Of a DNA stretch of 64,000 nt, positions 15,895 through 26,700 are shown one piece after another. The DNA comes from Pedobacter yulinensis. Its GTDB lineage: Bacteria > Bacteroidota > Bacteroidia > Sphingobacteriales > Sphingobacteriaceae. Every line of letters starts with the position of its first letter. The first letter of the stretch is position 1. The notes under the pieces were generated by a model, which was not told where the DNA came from, did not search any database, and saw nothing but the letters and a program-made list of their open reading frames with translations. The stretch lies in NCBI RefSeq assembly GCF_003029735.1, contig NZ_KZ686270.1:310001-374000 (forward strand). The letters run 5' to 3'. Position numbers and translations under genes: made by a program.

Positions 15895-17847
15895 TTATTG
15901 CTTTTTAGCCCACCAGAGCGGGGTCAAAGGTGCATCGCCACCAGCGCCCAACGCAGTCTTCGCCTGGTTATAACCAGCAACGTTTGAATTGGATAAGCCG
16001 GAAGGGTATTTTAACCGCTGCGGGAAGAAACTTACGCTGCTTGTCATATAGTTCGCAGTAGTCAGTGCAGGAAGGTTAGGCAGTGGGTTTTCGATAACCG
16101 GGTTTTCAAAGAAAGGCAAACCCAAACGACGCTGGTCATTCCACACTTCAAGAGGCTGCCATGGAAAGGAAGCAATGAATTTTTGGGTAAGGATCTTTGT
16201 CATATGGTCATTGCGAACCGTTCCATTCTTATACAGGTCGTTTTTTGGATAGGCGACTGCTACTGTTCCCTCTGCGCCTGTATAACCATTCTTGAAAGTC
16301 ATGGTGCGGGTTGCTGCAGGTTCAGTCGTATGGTCCCAGTTTACGGATGTGCCCAACCTGTTATAGCTTGTTGATGTCAGGTAAGCAGCGGTGAACCCTG
16401 AAATATTGCCGCTTTCATAAACCGAAGCCGCATCATCCCAGTCTTTATCCCAGAACTTGAAACTAAGTGCAATACCTGCTTCGTAGGCAGCTTTACCGCC
16501 TATAGGTACGGTCCAACCACGCTCGGCAGCTTCGGCCAGCAGGAAGTAAGTTTCCCAGGGTGCAAAGAAAATCCGGTAACTTCTGCTTTGCCTGAACCGT
16601 TTGCTCATGCGTGGCATGGTTCCTTCATAGGTAACAACCTGGTTCATGGTTCCTTTAGCTCCCCAATCGCCGGCGGCACGTGCATTCCATGTGTTTTTGG
16701 CATCAATTTCCTTAACCAGTGCACCAGAAGCATCGACCAGCTTTCTTACCGTGTTTTTAGAATCGTTTCCGTTGTCTGTAAATGCCGGATTGTTCACATC
16801 GCCAGGAATAATGAACGCTTTGTAAGCCCTCGGATCAATCGCATTCGGAAGTCCGTCGAGCCAGTATCCAGCCGAAGGGTCGTTGGTTTTGGTTGAAAAG
16901 TGGTTTTCAAACTTCAGGCCGATGTAATCGGCCGGCTTGATCGCACCTTGGAAGGAAGCGCCCAACTGATCGGCCGATTTGATCCCACCCAGTCCCAGAC
17001 AGGCATTGTTAAATGACGCAGAGATCAACTGGGTATTCCAGCTGCGGCTCATGACACCGGTAAGCGGGTCCCAGCCGTCTTTCTCTTTCACCTGGAACAT
17101 GTCTTCTTTTGTGGTAATCACGTTTGCAATGCTTGAAACGGCAGCTTCAAACTCACCCTTAGCTTTAACCGCATCAACCTCCGAAAGGCGCATGGCAAAG
17201 CGCATCCGTAACGAATTGGCAAACTTGCGCCACTTGGTGTAGTTGTAACCATAAGCTGGGTCCTGCTTGTCCAGGCCGGCCGGATTTGATATGGCTACAT
17301 CCAGTTTCCCGGAGGCATCTTTTAATTCATCAAGGATGAAATAGTAGACCGATTTCACATCGTTAAATGACGGGTTTTCGCCATTGAAGCCATTTACCGG
17401 AATCGGTCCGAAATTGTCTGACATTTCTGACATCAGGTACGCACGCCAGATCCTTGCCACCTGAACCAGGTTTTTAAGGTAAGTACGGGTGTCGCCCGAG
17501 GCCATTTGTTTTTCCGCGATCTGAATAGCTGTATTGGCATTATTCAGCCATTCCGATACCTGATTATAGTAGGCTGAAGACCAGTCATCACTCACTGTGC
17601 CACCTGAAAAGCCGGTTACACTGTGCTGGTGGGCCGCTGTTTTCCAGTATAGGATAAACGACCGTTCTGCCACGTCGGGATTCATTTGCGCCCCGATGAT
17701 TGAATTATTTATAAAATATTCAACCTGAACCTGTTCTTCGCTGGCAGCCAGCGGATTGGTATTGATATCATCGAACTTCTTGCACGACGAAACGAAAAGT
17801 GAGGCAGCCAGCATGACGACCGCCGACTTTGTATAAATATTTCTCAT
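15895..17847 (-). CDS. SusD/RagB-family outer membrane lipoprotein (SusD-like_2 type)
   Basis: A 650-residue surface lipoprotein that binds a nutrient (usually a glycan) and forms the lid of the SusC channel. The signal peptide ends in lipobox LFVSSC22, and KKFDDINTNP follows, a typical SusD start. The body has the helical TPR-like features of the family: SEWLNNANTAIQIAEKQ, IWRAYLMSEMSDNFGPIPV, and the C-terminal FFAPWETYFLLAEAAERGW. It belongs to the SusD-like_2/RagB group usually paired with larger peptide or glycan systems. It lies 18 bases after susC, so the pair is translated from one message. Confidence 0.93.
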   Translation of the reverse strand: MRNIYTKSAVVMLAASLFVSSCKKFDDINTNPLAASEEQVQVEYFINNSIIGAQMNPDVAERSFILYWKTAAHQHSVTGFSGGTVSDDWSSAYYNQVSEWLNNANTAIQIAEKQMASGDTRTYLKNLVQVARIWRAYLMSEMSDNFGPIPVNGFNGENPSFNDVKSVYYFILDELKDASGKLDVAISNPAGLDKQDPAYGYNYTKWRKFANSLRMRFAMRLSEVDAVKAKGEFEAAVSSIANVITTKEDMFQVKEKDGWDPLTGVMSRSWNTQLISASFNNACLGLGGIKSADQLGASFQGAIKPADYIGLKFENHFSTKTNDPSAGYWLDGLPNAIDPRAYKAFIIPGDVNNPAFTDNGNDSKNTVRKLVDASGALVKEIDAKNTWNARAAGDWGAKGTMNQVVTYEGTMPRMSKRFRQSRSYRIFFAPWETYFLLAEAAERGWTVPIGGKAAYEAGIALSFKFWDKDWDDAASVYESGNISGFTAAYLTSTSYNRLGTSVNWDHTTEPAATRTMTFKNGYTGAEGTVAVAYPKNDLYKNGTVRNDHMTKILTQKFIASFPWQPLEVWNDQRRLGLPFFENPVIENPLPNLPALTTANYMTSSVSFFPQRLKYPSGLSNSNVAGYNQAKTALGAGGDAPLTPLWWAKKQ

Positions 17848-17865
17848 CTTTTTATATTTTAAAGA

Positions 17866-20800
17866 TTAAAAACCTAAAGTTAAGTTGAACAGGAAGCTGC
17901 GGTTTGTAGGCGCGCTGGCGTTTTCAAATCCTGTTGCGTTAGTTCCGGTATTGAAGATTGATTCAGGGTCAATTCCGTTCATATGACTCTTGATCAGCCA
18001 CACATTGTTACAGGACACTCCAACACGCGCCCTGCGTACCGGGGAGTTGCCCAAATACTTCGCAGGAAGATCATAACCCAGCTGTACGTTGCGCAGCCGG
18101 ATATTCGATGCATCATAAATGTTGGCTTCATTGATACCAAGGTTACCACTTGCGTTCGTTACCTGGGTCCAGTACAATTGCTGCGAAACTGGCGTTGTGT
18201 TTGGTTGGAATTGCTGAGTGGATGTATTGCGAATTACACCTGGCACCACGAAGTTTTCGCGAACACCGTCTGGTGCAGTCAGGGCTGCCGTACCTGCCCG
18301 TTGCAGGCTCACATTAGTACCTGAGAAGATTTCGCCGCCGAAACGTGCATCAACCTGGAAAGAAAGCGAAATGCCTTTGTAAGCAAAGCTGTTTGTGATG
18401 CCCATCAAGCCAAAGGCCTGCTGGTCACCCAGCTTCACTGCTTCAGCATCTGCCTGCGGTAAACCCTGTGCATTTAAGATCAGTTGTCCGAAATACGGGC
18501 TGTTTGCATCCTGCACGCGCAGGAACCGCGAACCGTAAATCTCACCGTAGTTGCCGCCAACTACAGCCTCTATACGCAAGTTGTCGTAACCACCCAGGCG
18601 GTAGGTTTTGACATCGCCATACAGGCTTTCAATGGTGTTGCGGTTACGTGAGAAATTTCCCGACAGATTCCAGGTGAATCCTTGGGGATCGTTAAAGATC
18701 CGGGCATCGGCCATGATTTCAAAGCCCTGGTTCCGAATGTTACCGGCATTGATCTTGCGGAAGCTATAGCCGCTTAACGGATCCATTGGCAAATTGATCA
18801 GCTGATTTGTGGCGTCAGATTTATACCACGAAAAATCCACACCAAATCGACTTTTGAAAAAGCGAAGTTCGGTGCCGGCCTCAAATGACTTGATCAGTTC
18901 GTTCTTCAACTGAGGATTAAACAAGGTTGAATTTCTTCCGGCAGTTGTATTACCATTCGGATCTTTACCAATTACATAAGTGTTGTACAATTCATAAGGA
19001 TTCAGGTCATTACCAACGCTTGCATAAGAAGCCCGGAGTTTACCATAGCTCAACCATTCTGGGAGCGCAGCTCCCATTTTGGTAAACATATCGGTGAATA
19101 CATACGACAAACTTACCGAAGGATAGAAAAATGACCGGTTTTCTGTGCTGAAGGTTGAGCTCCAGTCATTACGAAAAGTTGCGTCTACGAACAGATAGCC
19201 GTCGTAATTTACCTGAGCAGAACCGTAAACCGAATTGATGCGGCGCTGGTTGAATATCTGCTCCACTGTAGGATTATTTTTGCCATTGTTCAGCGAAAAG
19301 AGGTCGCGGGCGTTCAATTCTCCTGAAGAGCTGTTCAGACCAGAATTTTTCTGGCTCATCAGGTTACCGCCCAGGGTGAGCGCACCTCCAAATTTACCAA
19401 CCAGATTATCTTTGCTCGCGGAGATCAACGTACTGAAATTGGTCTCAGTGAATGTCTGTTTCCCCATTGAATACCGGCCTGTAGCTGAGATGGGGCTGCC
19501 ACCATAAAGTTTAGCCTCTGTATTGGTAGTATACAGGTCTGCGCCACCTTTGACCTCGGCATTCAACCAATCGGTAAATTGGTACTTGATCGAGCCGTTC
19601 ATGATGAAACGGTCGCGAATATCCTGGTTGGTGTTGTAACGTTGGGTCCAGTACGGGTTGGTTGGCCCGGGCTCACCGTACCAGAACATGTTGTTGGTGG
19701 CCGGATTAACCGCACCGCTGAACTCGGTAATATCAAGTGAACGCGGATGAAGATAGGTAACAAAGAACGGGTTATCCGTACGGTTACCTGAAATCGGCCT
19801 GTTGATCGCATTTGCGTTGCTGTACTGCACTTTTGTGTCTGTCGACCATCTTTCTTCCTTTCCGAACTTACTTGTGGCCCGTGCCATCAGGTTAGTGCGG
19901 TTGTATTTAACACCAGGGATCATACTCTTGTCATCGAGGCGATTAACCGACGTATAAACCGTCGTATTGTTAAATCCTTGTGAAAGGGAAATACTCTGAT
20001 TAGAAGAAATACCCTGCCCCAGGAAGTTGCCGATATTGTCGTACGCACTCAGGGGCACATTTCGTCCGTCCCAGTTTTGTACCGTCTGGCCTTCAATTTT
20101 CGGTCCCCAGCTCTGAGTAGAGCGGTTGTCGAAGATGTTGTTTGTACCTTGCCCGTAACTGCTCTGAAGCTCCGGGGTAGTAAAGATGTTTTCTATGCCC
20201 AGCGATGAGGATACAGTGATACCCAGCCCCTTTTGAGCTGATCCCGATTTGGTAGTAATGAGGATCACGCCATTACCGGCGCGGGTCCCGTACAGTGCCG
20301 CAGCAGAAGGCCCTTTCAGTACCGACATCGTGGCAATATCTTCCGGATTGATGTCTGAGAGCCCATTGCCCATATCCTGGCTTGGATTCCAGAAATCGTT
20401 ATTGGTCGCGCCAATAAAGTTATTTACAGGAACCCCGTCAACAACAATCAGTGGCTGGTTATTGCCAGTCAGCGAGTTATTGCCACGCAGGGTAATCCGC
20501 GAAGATCCCGCCGGACCATTACTTGAACGCGTAATTTGTAAGCCGGCAACTTTACCCGTCAGGGCGTTCGTCACGTTAGGCTCGCGTGCCTGTGTGAGCG
20601 TGGTACCCGAAATTTCCTGGACAGCATAACCCAAAGACTTTTTCTCCCGTTTAATGCCAAGCGCTGTTACCACGATTTCAGACAGTTCGTTGCTCGCCGC
20701 AGCCAGTGTTACGTTAATGGTGTTGCTGCTGCCAACGGTTACTTCTTTTGTTGTATAACCAATGTAACTGATCACCAAAACATCCCCCGTTCTGGCTTTC

Positions 20801-20997
20801 ACCGAGAAGTTGCCGTTTGCATCGGTTCCCGTGCCGACACCCCTGCCCTTTACGGCAATATTTGCTGCGGGAATTGCCTGCCCCTCCCCGTCGGTCACCT
20901 TTCCGGTGAGTGTCCGGCTGTCTTGCGCCAGCAAGTTCAGGCTACAAAATAAGGCGACCATGCATACCGCCATTATTTTTAGTAAGTGTTTACTCAT
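17866..20997 (-). CDS. SusC/RagA-family TonB-linked outer membrane protein
   Basis: A 1043-residue TonB-dependent transporter. It has a signal peptide (1-24, ending NLLAQ), a carboxypeptidase regulatory-like domain (about 27-112, LTGKVTDGEGQAIPAANI), a short linker with the SusC-type IVVTALGIKREKKSLGYAVQ segment, a plug domain (about 117-230, containing PLIVVDGVPVNNF), and a 22-strand barrel ending in aromatic FNLTLGF. It imports the ligand captured by SusD using TonB energy. The operon is led by a ROK repressor-like gene, and no glycosidase, sulfatase or peptidase gene is next to it, so the ligand is unknown. SusC/SusD pairs are abundant in this phylum. Confidence 0.95.
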   Translation of the reverse strand: MSKHLLKIMAVCMVALFCSLNLLAQDSRTLTGKVTDGEGQAIPAANIAVKGRGVGTGTDANGNFSVKARTGDVLVISYIGYTTKEVTVGSSNTINVTLAAASNELSEIVVTALGIKREKKSLGYAVQEISGTTLTQAREPNVTNALTGKVAGLQITRSSNGPAGSSRITLRGNNSLTGNNQPLIVVDGVPVNNFIGATNNDFWNPSQDMGNGLSDINPEDIATMSVLKGPSAAALYGTRAGNGVILITTKSGSAQKGLGITVSSSLGIENIFTTPELQSSYGQGTNNIFDNRSTQSWGPKIEGQTVQNWDGRNVPLSAYDNIGNFLGQGISSNQSISLSQGFNNTTVYTSVNRLDDKSMIPGVKYNRTNLMARATSKFGKEERWSTDTKVQYSNANAINRPISGNRTDNPFFVTYLHPRSLDITEFSGAVNPATNNMFWYGEPGPTNPYWTQRYNTNQDIRDRFIMNGSIKYQFTDWLNAEVKGGADLYTTNTEAKLYGGSPISATGRYSMGKQTFTETNFSTLISASKDNLVGKFGGALTLGGNLMSQKNSGLNSSSGELNARDLFSLNNGKNNPTVEQIFNQRRINSVYGSAQVNYDGYLFVDATFRNDWSSTFSTENRSFFYPSVSLSYVFTDMFTKMGAALPEWLSYGKLRASYASVGNDLNPYELYNTYVIGKDPNGNTTAGRNSTLFNPQLKNELIKSFEAGTELRFFKSRFGVDFSWYKSDATNQLINLPMDPLSGYSFRKINAGNIRNQGFEIMADARIFNDPQGFTWNLSGNFSRNRNTIESLYGDVKTYRLGGYDNLRIEAVVGGNYGEIYGSRFLRVQDANSPYFGQLILNAQGLPQADAEAVKLGDQQAFGLMGITNSFAYKGISLSFQVDARFGGEIFSGTNVSLQRAGTAALTAPDGVRENFVVPGVIRNTSTQQFQPNTTPVSQQLYWTQVTNASGNLGINEANIYDASNIRLRNVQLGYDLPAKYLGNSPVRRARVGVSCNNVWLIKSHMNGIDPESIFNTGTNATGFENASAPTNRSFLFNLTLGF

Positions 20998-21052
20998 AAT
21001 TGATTTGTTTAGTTAGTGTGCGATAATTACTCCTGATGTTATGTATGTTGTT

Positions 21053-22243
21053 TTAATTGAATTCACAGTTTTCAATGACGAGGTTAGCGGCACCAAGCAG
21101 CTCTGCATTCCGGGCAATGGTCGACACCGAAATTTGCGTTTGCTCGGCGAGCCTTGGTATACAAAACTCATTGATCGCCTGCTGAATCGGTGGCAGAAAA
21201 ATTTTTCCCGCCGTTGCGCCGCGACCGCTCAGGATGATTTTTTTAGGGTTCAGGATATGAATAAGGGTAGAAATGCCCTTGCCGATTAAAAAAGCAGCAT
21301 CAGACAAGATTGAAACTGCCAGTGGATCACCTTCAAGGGCAGCCTCCAGCAAATGGTCGCCGTCAGATTTGTGACCGTTGCCAAGTACCTGCGCGAGCTT
21401 TGATTCTGCCCCTTCGGCAATCTTGTCTCTGGCGTTCTGCACCATAACCAGGAGCGAGCTTTCTACCTCCAGGCAGCCGCGCTTGCCGCAGGAACACAGG
21501 TTGTTACTGTTTGACAGCGGTATGTGGCTGAACTCTCCCGCAAAACCGGTCGACCCGCGAAAAATACTTCCGTTCAGGATCATGCCAAGACCTGTTCCCC
21601 AGCCAATGTTGACCACCAGCACATCACTTTCGTTGCGCCCCTGGCCAAATTTGAATTCGGCAAGTGCAATAAGCGATGAGTCATTGTCGATCATCACCGG
21701 CAGGTTTAACCGGTTTTCCAGGTAAGAGCGCAGGTCCTGCCCATCTTCTGTAGGGAAAAAAGAATAATTGATTCCCTTATCAATATCGACAAATCCCGGC
21801 ATGCCAATCCCTACGCCCAGTATCTCTTCGGGTAACATACCGGAATGTTCAATCCCCGTTTTAATAAATTGGTAGAGCTCCTGTAAGCTTTGATCATTAC
21901 CCGCCAGATTGATCTCTGCTGTCTGCTCCGGCACTTTCACCCCATTCATCAGGTCGAAAATTACCAGACGGCTCAGCATCTGATCAATAGCAACTGCAAC
22001 AATATAGCGGGCTTTTTTACGGTTCAGCAAAAACATCAGGGGCCGGCGGCCGCCACTTGAAGGCGCCAGGCCCTGGTCAATGACGTAACCGTCCGCGATC
22101 AGTTCATTGATTGCAGCAGTAACCAGAGGCAAACTTTTGTTACTGAGTTTACTTAGCTCATTTAATGACAAAGCAGAATGATGGTACAGATGCGTGATCA
22201 AATCACGCCGCAGTTGCCGGCTCTTTTCAATAATAACTGACAT
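21053..22243 (-). CDS. ROK-family transcriptional regulator (NagC/XylR-like)
   Basis: A 396-residue ROK repressor. Residues 1-75 form an N-terminal winged helix-turn-helix (LSLNELSKLSNKSLPLVTAAINELIADGYV). The rest is a sugar kinase-like ROK fold with nucleotide-site GIGMPGFVDIDKG, ligand motif NIGWGTGLGMILNG and the zinc-binding CSCGKRGCLEVE cluster. Such proteins bind a sugar or sugar phosphate and release DNA. It is the first gene of the operon with susC (55 bases on) and susD, so it very likely controls that uptake system and itself. A 17-base inverted repeat in its promoter is a candidate operator. Confidence 0.93.
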   Translation of the reverse strand: MSVIIEKSRQLRRDLITHLYHHSALSLNELSKLSNKSLPLVTAAINELIADGYVIDQGLAPSSGGRRPLMFLLNRKKARYIVAVAIDQMLSRLVIFDLMNGVKVPEQTAEINLAGNDQSLQELYQFIKTGIEHSGMLPEEILGVGIGMPGFVDIDKGINYSFFPTEDGQDLRSYLENRLNLPVMIDNDSSLIALAEFKFGQGRNESDVLVVNIGWGTGLGMILNGSIFRGSTGFAGEFSHIPLSNSNNLCSCGKRGCLEVESSLLVMVQNARDKIAEGAESKLAQVLGNGHKSDGDHLLEAALEGDPLAVSILSDAAFLIGKGISTLIHILNPKKIILSGRGATAGKIFLPPIQQAINEFCIPRLAEQTQISVSTIARNAELLGAANLVIENCEFN

Positions 22244-22247
22244 GTTC

Positions 22248-22293
22248 GTTTGGTTAAAACAAACATAACCAATTTATTATTGAACAATGCAAA
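22248..22293 (-). promoter_or_regulatory. Promoter and candidate operator of the ROK-susC-susD operon
   Basis: On the minus strand, TTTG (22293-22290), 22 bases, TATGTTTG (22267-22260) fits the Bacteroidetes consensus. The inverted repeat GTTTG-N7-CAAAC (22248-22264) overlaps the -7 box, as expected for an autorepressor site. A related sequence lies in the ROK-susC gap (21038-21056). Confidence 0.5.
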
Positions 22294-22343
22294 ACTTTTT
22301 AAAAAAAATATTAAGATAACTTAACATTAAAAAACTATAGGGC

Positions 22344-23264
22344 TTATTGGAGTCGTTGCCGTTTAATCAAATAGGCCTGCAATACGGGGTAATAACCGGC
22401 GTCAATATCTGCTGAAACGAGATCAATCCGGTATTGCGCACATTTTAGTTCCAGTTCCTGCATCCAACTGGACATTTGCGCCTGGTAATTCTCGCGGACC
22501 TTGCCGGCATGCACTTTCGTTCGCTGCCCGGTTTCCAGGTCTGTAAATTCATATGGCCGGTTTTCGAAGTCAAATTCAATTTCCTGTTTATGCTGCATCA
22601 CATGAAAAATGACAACCTCATGCCGGTTAAACTTCAGATGCTGAAGCGCCGAGAAAAACGCTTCCTTTCTGGATGCATCGCGCAAGGTATTCAGCAAGTC
22701 GCTGAAAACAATGACCAGCGAACGTTTGTGTACAGATTCAGATAATTGGTGTAAGGATGTGGCGAGTTCCGTTTTATTCGGCAGATCAGGTTGGATCAGT
22801 AGCTTCTCCAGTTCGTTTAAAAGCATCTTCTGATGCTGCACGGTTGAACGTGCGGGCGTATGGATTCCGAGTTGTTCGCTGAAACAGCTGAGGCCAAATG
22901 CGTCACGCTGCCGCTTTAGCAGATAAATCAGCGATGCAATGGCCTGTACGGCAAAGCGCAGTTTGTTCTGCCTGCCCGAGGGGAAGTACATGGATGACGA
23001 AACATCCAGTACAAACTGGCAGCGCAGGTTGGTTTCTTCTTCATACCGCTTGCTGAAAAGCTTGCCGGTACGTGCGTAAAGTTTCCAGTCAACATTCCTG
23101 ATGTTATCTCCCGAGTTGTACAGGCGATGTTCTGCAAACTCTACAGAAAAACCATGAAAGGGACTTTTATGAAGCCCCGTGATAAAACCCTCAACAACCT
23201 GCCGAGCCAGCAGCTCCAGGTTGGGAAAATGCGCGTCTTCTTCGTTCAGCCAGGATTGGTCCAT
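22344..23264 (-). CDS. DUF58 domain-containing protein (vWA-like)
   Basis: A 306-residue cytosolic protein of the DUF58 family. The family signature is clear: NSGDNIRNVDWKLYARTGKLF, followed by KRYEEETNLRCQFVLDVSSSM, whose DVSSS is a MIDAS-like motif of the von Willebrand A fold. DUF58 proteins usually sit beside MoxR-type AAA ATPases and membrane vWA proteins and are thought to act in complex assembly or stress response. Here no MoxR gene is adjacent, so it is an isolated copy in this window. The role is unknown. The gene is followed after 100 bases by the ROK operon promoter. Confidence 0.88.
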   Translation of the reverse strand: MDQSWLNEEDAHFPNLELLARQVVEGFITGLHKSPFHGFSVEFAEHRLYNSGDNIRNVDWKLYARTGKLFSKRYEEETNLRCQFVLDVSSSMYFPSGRQNKLRFAVQAIASLIYLLKRQRDAFGLSCFSEQLGIHTPARSTVQHQKMLLNELEKLLIQPDLPNKTELATSLHQLSESVHKRSLVIVFSDLLNTLRDASRKEAFFSALQHLKFNRHEVVIFHVMQHKQEIEFDFENRPYEFTDLETGQRTKVHAGKVRENYQAQMSSWMQELELKCAQYRIDLVSADIDAGYYPVLQAYLIKRQRLQ

Positions 23265-23310
23265 AATTTAAAGGTAAAAAAAGCATGCATTAAAAAGGAC
23301 TGAAACAAAA

Positions 23311-23337
23311 AACCCGGCAATGTCTGATTGCCGGGTT
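23311..23337 (-). terminator. Intrinsic terminator of trxA
   Basis: Perfect 11-bp stem AACCCGGCAAT / ATTGCCGGGTT with a five-base loop, followed on the minus strand by TTTTTGTTT. Confidence 0.85.
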
Positions 23338-23375
23338 CTCTATTTTTTCCTTCCACGTGGAAGGGATGCTATCGG

Positions 23376-23696
23376 TTAAACAAGTTGTTTGTTTAGTTTG
23401 TCTGCCAGGATAGATTTAGGCACTGCACCAATCTGTTTGTCTACAACCTGCCCGTCTTTGAAGTACAACAATGCAGGGATATTCCTGATACCAAACTGAG
23501 TAGATATTTGCGGATTGTTGTCTACATTCACTTTACCCACGATTGCTTTACCGGCATACTCCTTCGAAATCTCTTCAACAACCGGTCCGACCATGCGGCA
23601 CGGTCCGCACCATTCAGCCCAAAAATCTACCAATACCGGTTTATCTGATTTTAATACAACTTCCTCGAAGTTTGCATCTGTTATTTCTAAAGCCAT
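23376..23696 (-). CDS. trxA: Thioredoxin
   Basis: A 106-residue cytosolic thioredoxin with the active site W29-C30-G-P-C33 in the usual [12 protein letters not shown] context and the cis-Pro loop [13 protein letters not shown]. It reduces protein disulfides and is the expected electron donor for ribonucleotide reductase and for the BCP peroxidase also found in this window. Length matches the family. It is a single-gene transcript with a near-perfect promoter (TTTG-N21-TATATTTG) and its own terminator. Confidence 0.97.
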   Translation of the reverse strand: MALEITDANFEEVVLKSDKPVLVDFWAEWCGPCRMVGPVVEEISKEYAGKAIVGKVNVDNNPQISTQFGIRNIPALLYFKDGQVVDKQIGAVPKSILADKLNKQLV

Positions 23697-23715
23697 AATC
23701 TAACTGTTTTTATTT

Positions 23716-23748
23716 CAAATATAGTATTCAATAGTAATGCCAGCCAAA
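23716..23748 (-). promoter_or_regulatory. Bacteroidetes-type promoter for trxA
   Basis: On the minus strand, TTTG (23748-23745), 21 bases, TATATTTG (23723-23716), an exact consensus match. Predicted start is near 23709, 13 bases before the ATG. Confidence 0.65.
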
Positions 23749-23767
23749 GTAATGTGTCAATATGACA

Positions 23768-26700
23768 TTAGTTCAATGTATACTCAGCTAACAACTTAAC
23801 CCTTTCCAGGAACTCATTGTTTGGATTTACACGCAAAGACTTAGAGGGCAGCTCTACCTTAACGCCCTTTTCTACGTCAAAAACAGCGAAATTGAGCTTA
23901 CAGTTCTGTTGTTCGGTCGTTTTGGTATTATCGGCGATCAGTCCTTCAACCTGCTGCATCAGCTCTTCGGTAAGACGGTCTATAGATATCTGGAGGGTAA
24001 TTGATTTGGCCAATTTGTCGCGCAGGTCAGACAGCAGGTTCATCGACGTAACCTTGAATTCCCAGTCGCCGGCTTTCCCGAAACGCTCAGTCATCCGGCC
24101 CCTGATCTGCAGAAAATAACCCTCGGTCAGGAAGGACTTAAACTTTATAAAATCCTCTCCAAAAAGTGCCAGTTCCGCGCTGTCATTGTAATCTTCGAAC
24201 ATGAATGTACCAAATGGCTTACCTGTTTTTGTTACCCGTTGCGAAGCAGAAGCGACCAGTCCGCCTACGCAAAGCTCGCGGTTCCTGATCTTATCAAATT
24301 CAGCCAGCACCTCTTCATTCGTATCGCCCATTTTCACTTTGTTAGCTACCACCAGTTGCCTGACGGTATGCGTGCAAAAGCTATCGAGCTCCAGGCGGTA
24401 ATTGTCCAGCGGGTGGCCCGACAAAAAGATACCGATGGCGTCTTTCTCGTATTTGAGGCGGTCAATCAGGCTCCATTCATTGGTTACCGGCAAAGGCGGT
24501 TCCAAAATCATATCTGCCTTTGACCCGCCAAAAAGCGAAGCCTGGGAGGTACTCTCATTATTTATAAAATCATTGGCATACTTGATCAGTTTCTCAATGC
24601 CGTTCATCTTGTCGTTCGGTCCCAGATGGAAATATTGCGCCCGGTGAAAACCAAAGGCATCGAACGCACCACTGTACACAAAACTTTCGTAAGCTTTTTT
24701 GTTAACGATCCGGGTATTTGAGCGCTTTGCAAAGTCATAAATTGAGCTGTATGCACCTTTTGCAGCCCGCTCCTCGATAATACTTTCTACCGCTTTTTCA
24801 CCCACGCCCTTTACACCCGAAAGGCCGAAGCGAACTTCGCCCTGCGGGTTTACCGAGAACTTGATGTCTGATTCATTCACGTCCGGGCCAAGTACCTTCA
24901 CCCCCATTTGCTTGCACTCTTCCATGAAGAAAGCCACCTGCTTAATGTCGCTCATGTTGTTCGACAGTACCGCAGCCATGTATTCTGCCGGGTAGTGTGC
25001 TTTCAGGTAAGCTGTCTGGTAGGCAATCCACGCATAACAGGTCGAGTGCGACTTGTTGAATGCATATGATGCAAACGCCTCCCAATCCTTCCAGATCTTT
25101 TCCAGCACCGCCGGCGAATGACCTTTCTCTGCGGCCTGCGACACGAACTTCGGCTTCATCTTATCGAGCACGTCTTTCTGCTTCTTCCCCATGGCCTTTC
25201 GCAGAACGTCGGCTTCGCCTTTGGTAAAGCCCGCCAATTTTTGCGAGAGGAGCATCACCTGTTCCTGGTAAACCGTAATACCGTACGTTTCTTTCAGGTA
25301 TTCTTCACACGCGTCCAGGTCATAACTGATCTCTTCTTCGCCGTTTTTACGGCGCACGAAACTTGGAATGTACTCCATAGGTCCTGGCCGGTACAGGGCG
25401 TTCATCGCAATAAGGTCGTCGAAAACGGTAGGCTTCAGCTCTTTCATGTACTTCTGCATACCGGGCGACTCGTACTGGAAAATACCAATGGTTTCGCCTC
25501 GCTGAAAGAGCTCGTAGGTTTTTACGTCATCTATAGGAAAGTGGTCGGGATCCAGATCAATGTTGAAGCGTTTTTTAACAAGCTTTACCGTGTCTTTGAT
25601 CAGGGTCAGTGTTTTCAGACCCAAAAAGTCCATCTTCAGCAGGCCGGCACTTTCCACAACGGAGTTGTCGAATTGTGTTACAAACAGATCGGAATCTTTG
25701 GCAGTAGATACAGGGACGAAATTGGTAATATCATCCGGTGTAATGATCACACCACAGGCGTGAATACCGGTATTCCGTACCGAGCCCTCGAGCACTTTGG
25801 CCTGCTGAATGGTTTCGCCGCCCAGGTTGCCTGAACCGGCCAGGGCTTTCAGTTCGACCACACGTTCGTATTCATCGGGGCGCAGCGCCTCGCGAAGTGC
25901 TTTTTCTTCCAGGTTGAAGATCTTGGCCAGCTTCATGTTTGGAATGAGCTTGGCGATTTTGTCAGCTTCGAACAAAGGCAGGTCAAGCACCCTCGCGGTA
26001 TCGCGGATAGACGATTTCGCAGCCATCGTACCATAGGTAATGATCTGCGCCACCTGGTTAGACCCGTATTTCCTGATCACGTAATCCATAACCCGGCCAC
26101 GGCCCTCATCGTCAAAGTCAATATCAATATCGGGCATGGATACCCGGTCAGGGTTCAGGAACCTCTCGAAAAGGAGGTCATATTTGATGGGGTCGATGTT
26201 TGTAATACCCAAACAATAGGCCACTGCCGATCCGGCTGCCGAGCCCCTGCCCGGCCCCACTGAAACATCGAGTTTTCGCGCCTCGGCGATAAAATCTTGC
26301 ACAATGAGAAAGTAGCCCGGATAGCCGGTCTTTTCAATCGTCTGCAGCTCGAAATCGAGCCGCTCGGCAATGGCCGGTGTAATTTCGGGATAGCGGCGTT
26401 TCGCCCCTTCATAGGTCAGGTACCGCAAGTATTTGTTCTCCCCCCTTTTTCCGCCGTCATGTTCATCTTCCGGAACCAGGAACTCTTCGGGAATGCCGAA
26501 TTTTGGAAGCAGTACTTCACGGGCAAGTTTATAGATCTCGATCTTGTCGATCACCTCCTGAATGTTGAGAATGGCTTCCGGAATATCGGCGAAGATCTTT
26601 TTCATCTCTGCTTCCGACTTGAAATAATATTCCTGATTGGGCAGCCCGTAGCGGTAACCACGACCGCGGCCAATCGGTGTAGCCTGTTTTTCGCCGTCTT

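Noticed and set aside
25118-25834. 238-codon plus-strand frame opposite dnaE
   Set aside because: Shadow of a real minus-strand gene with all DnaE domains intact.
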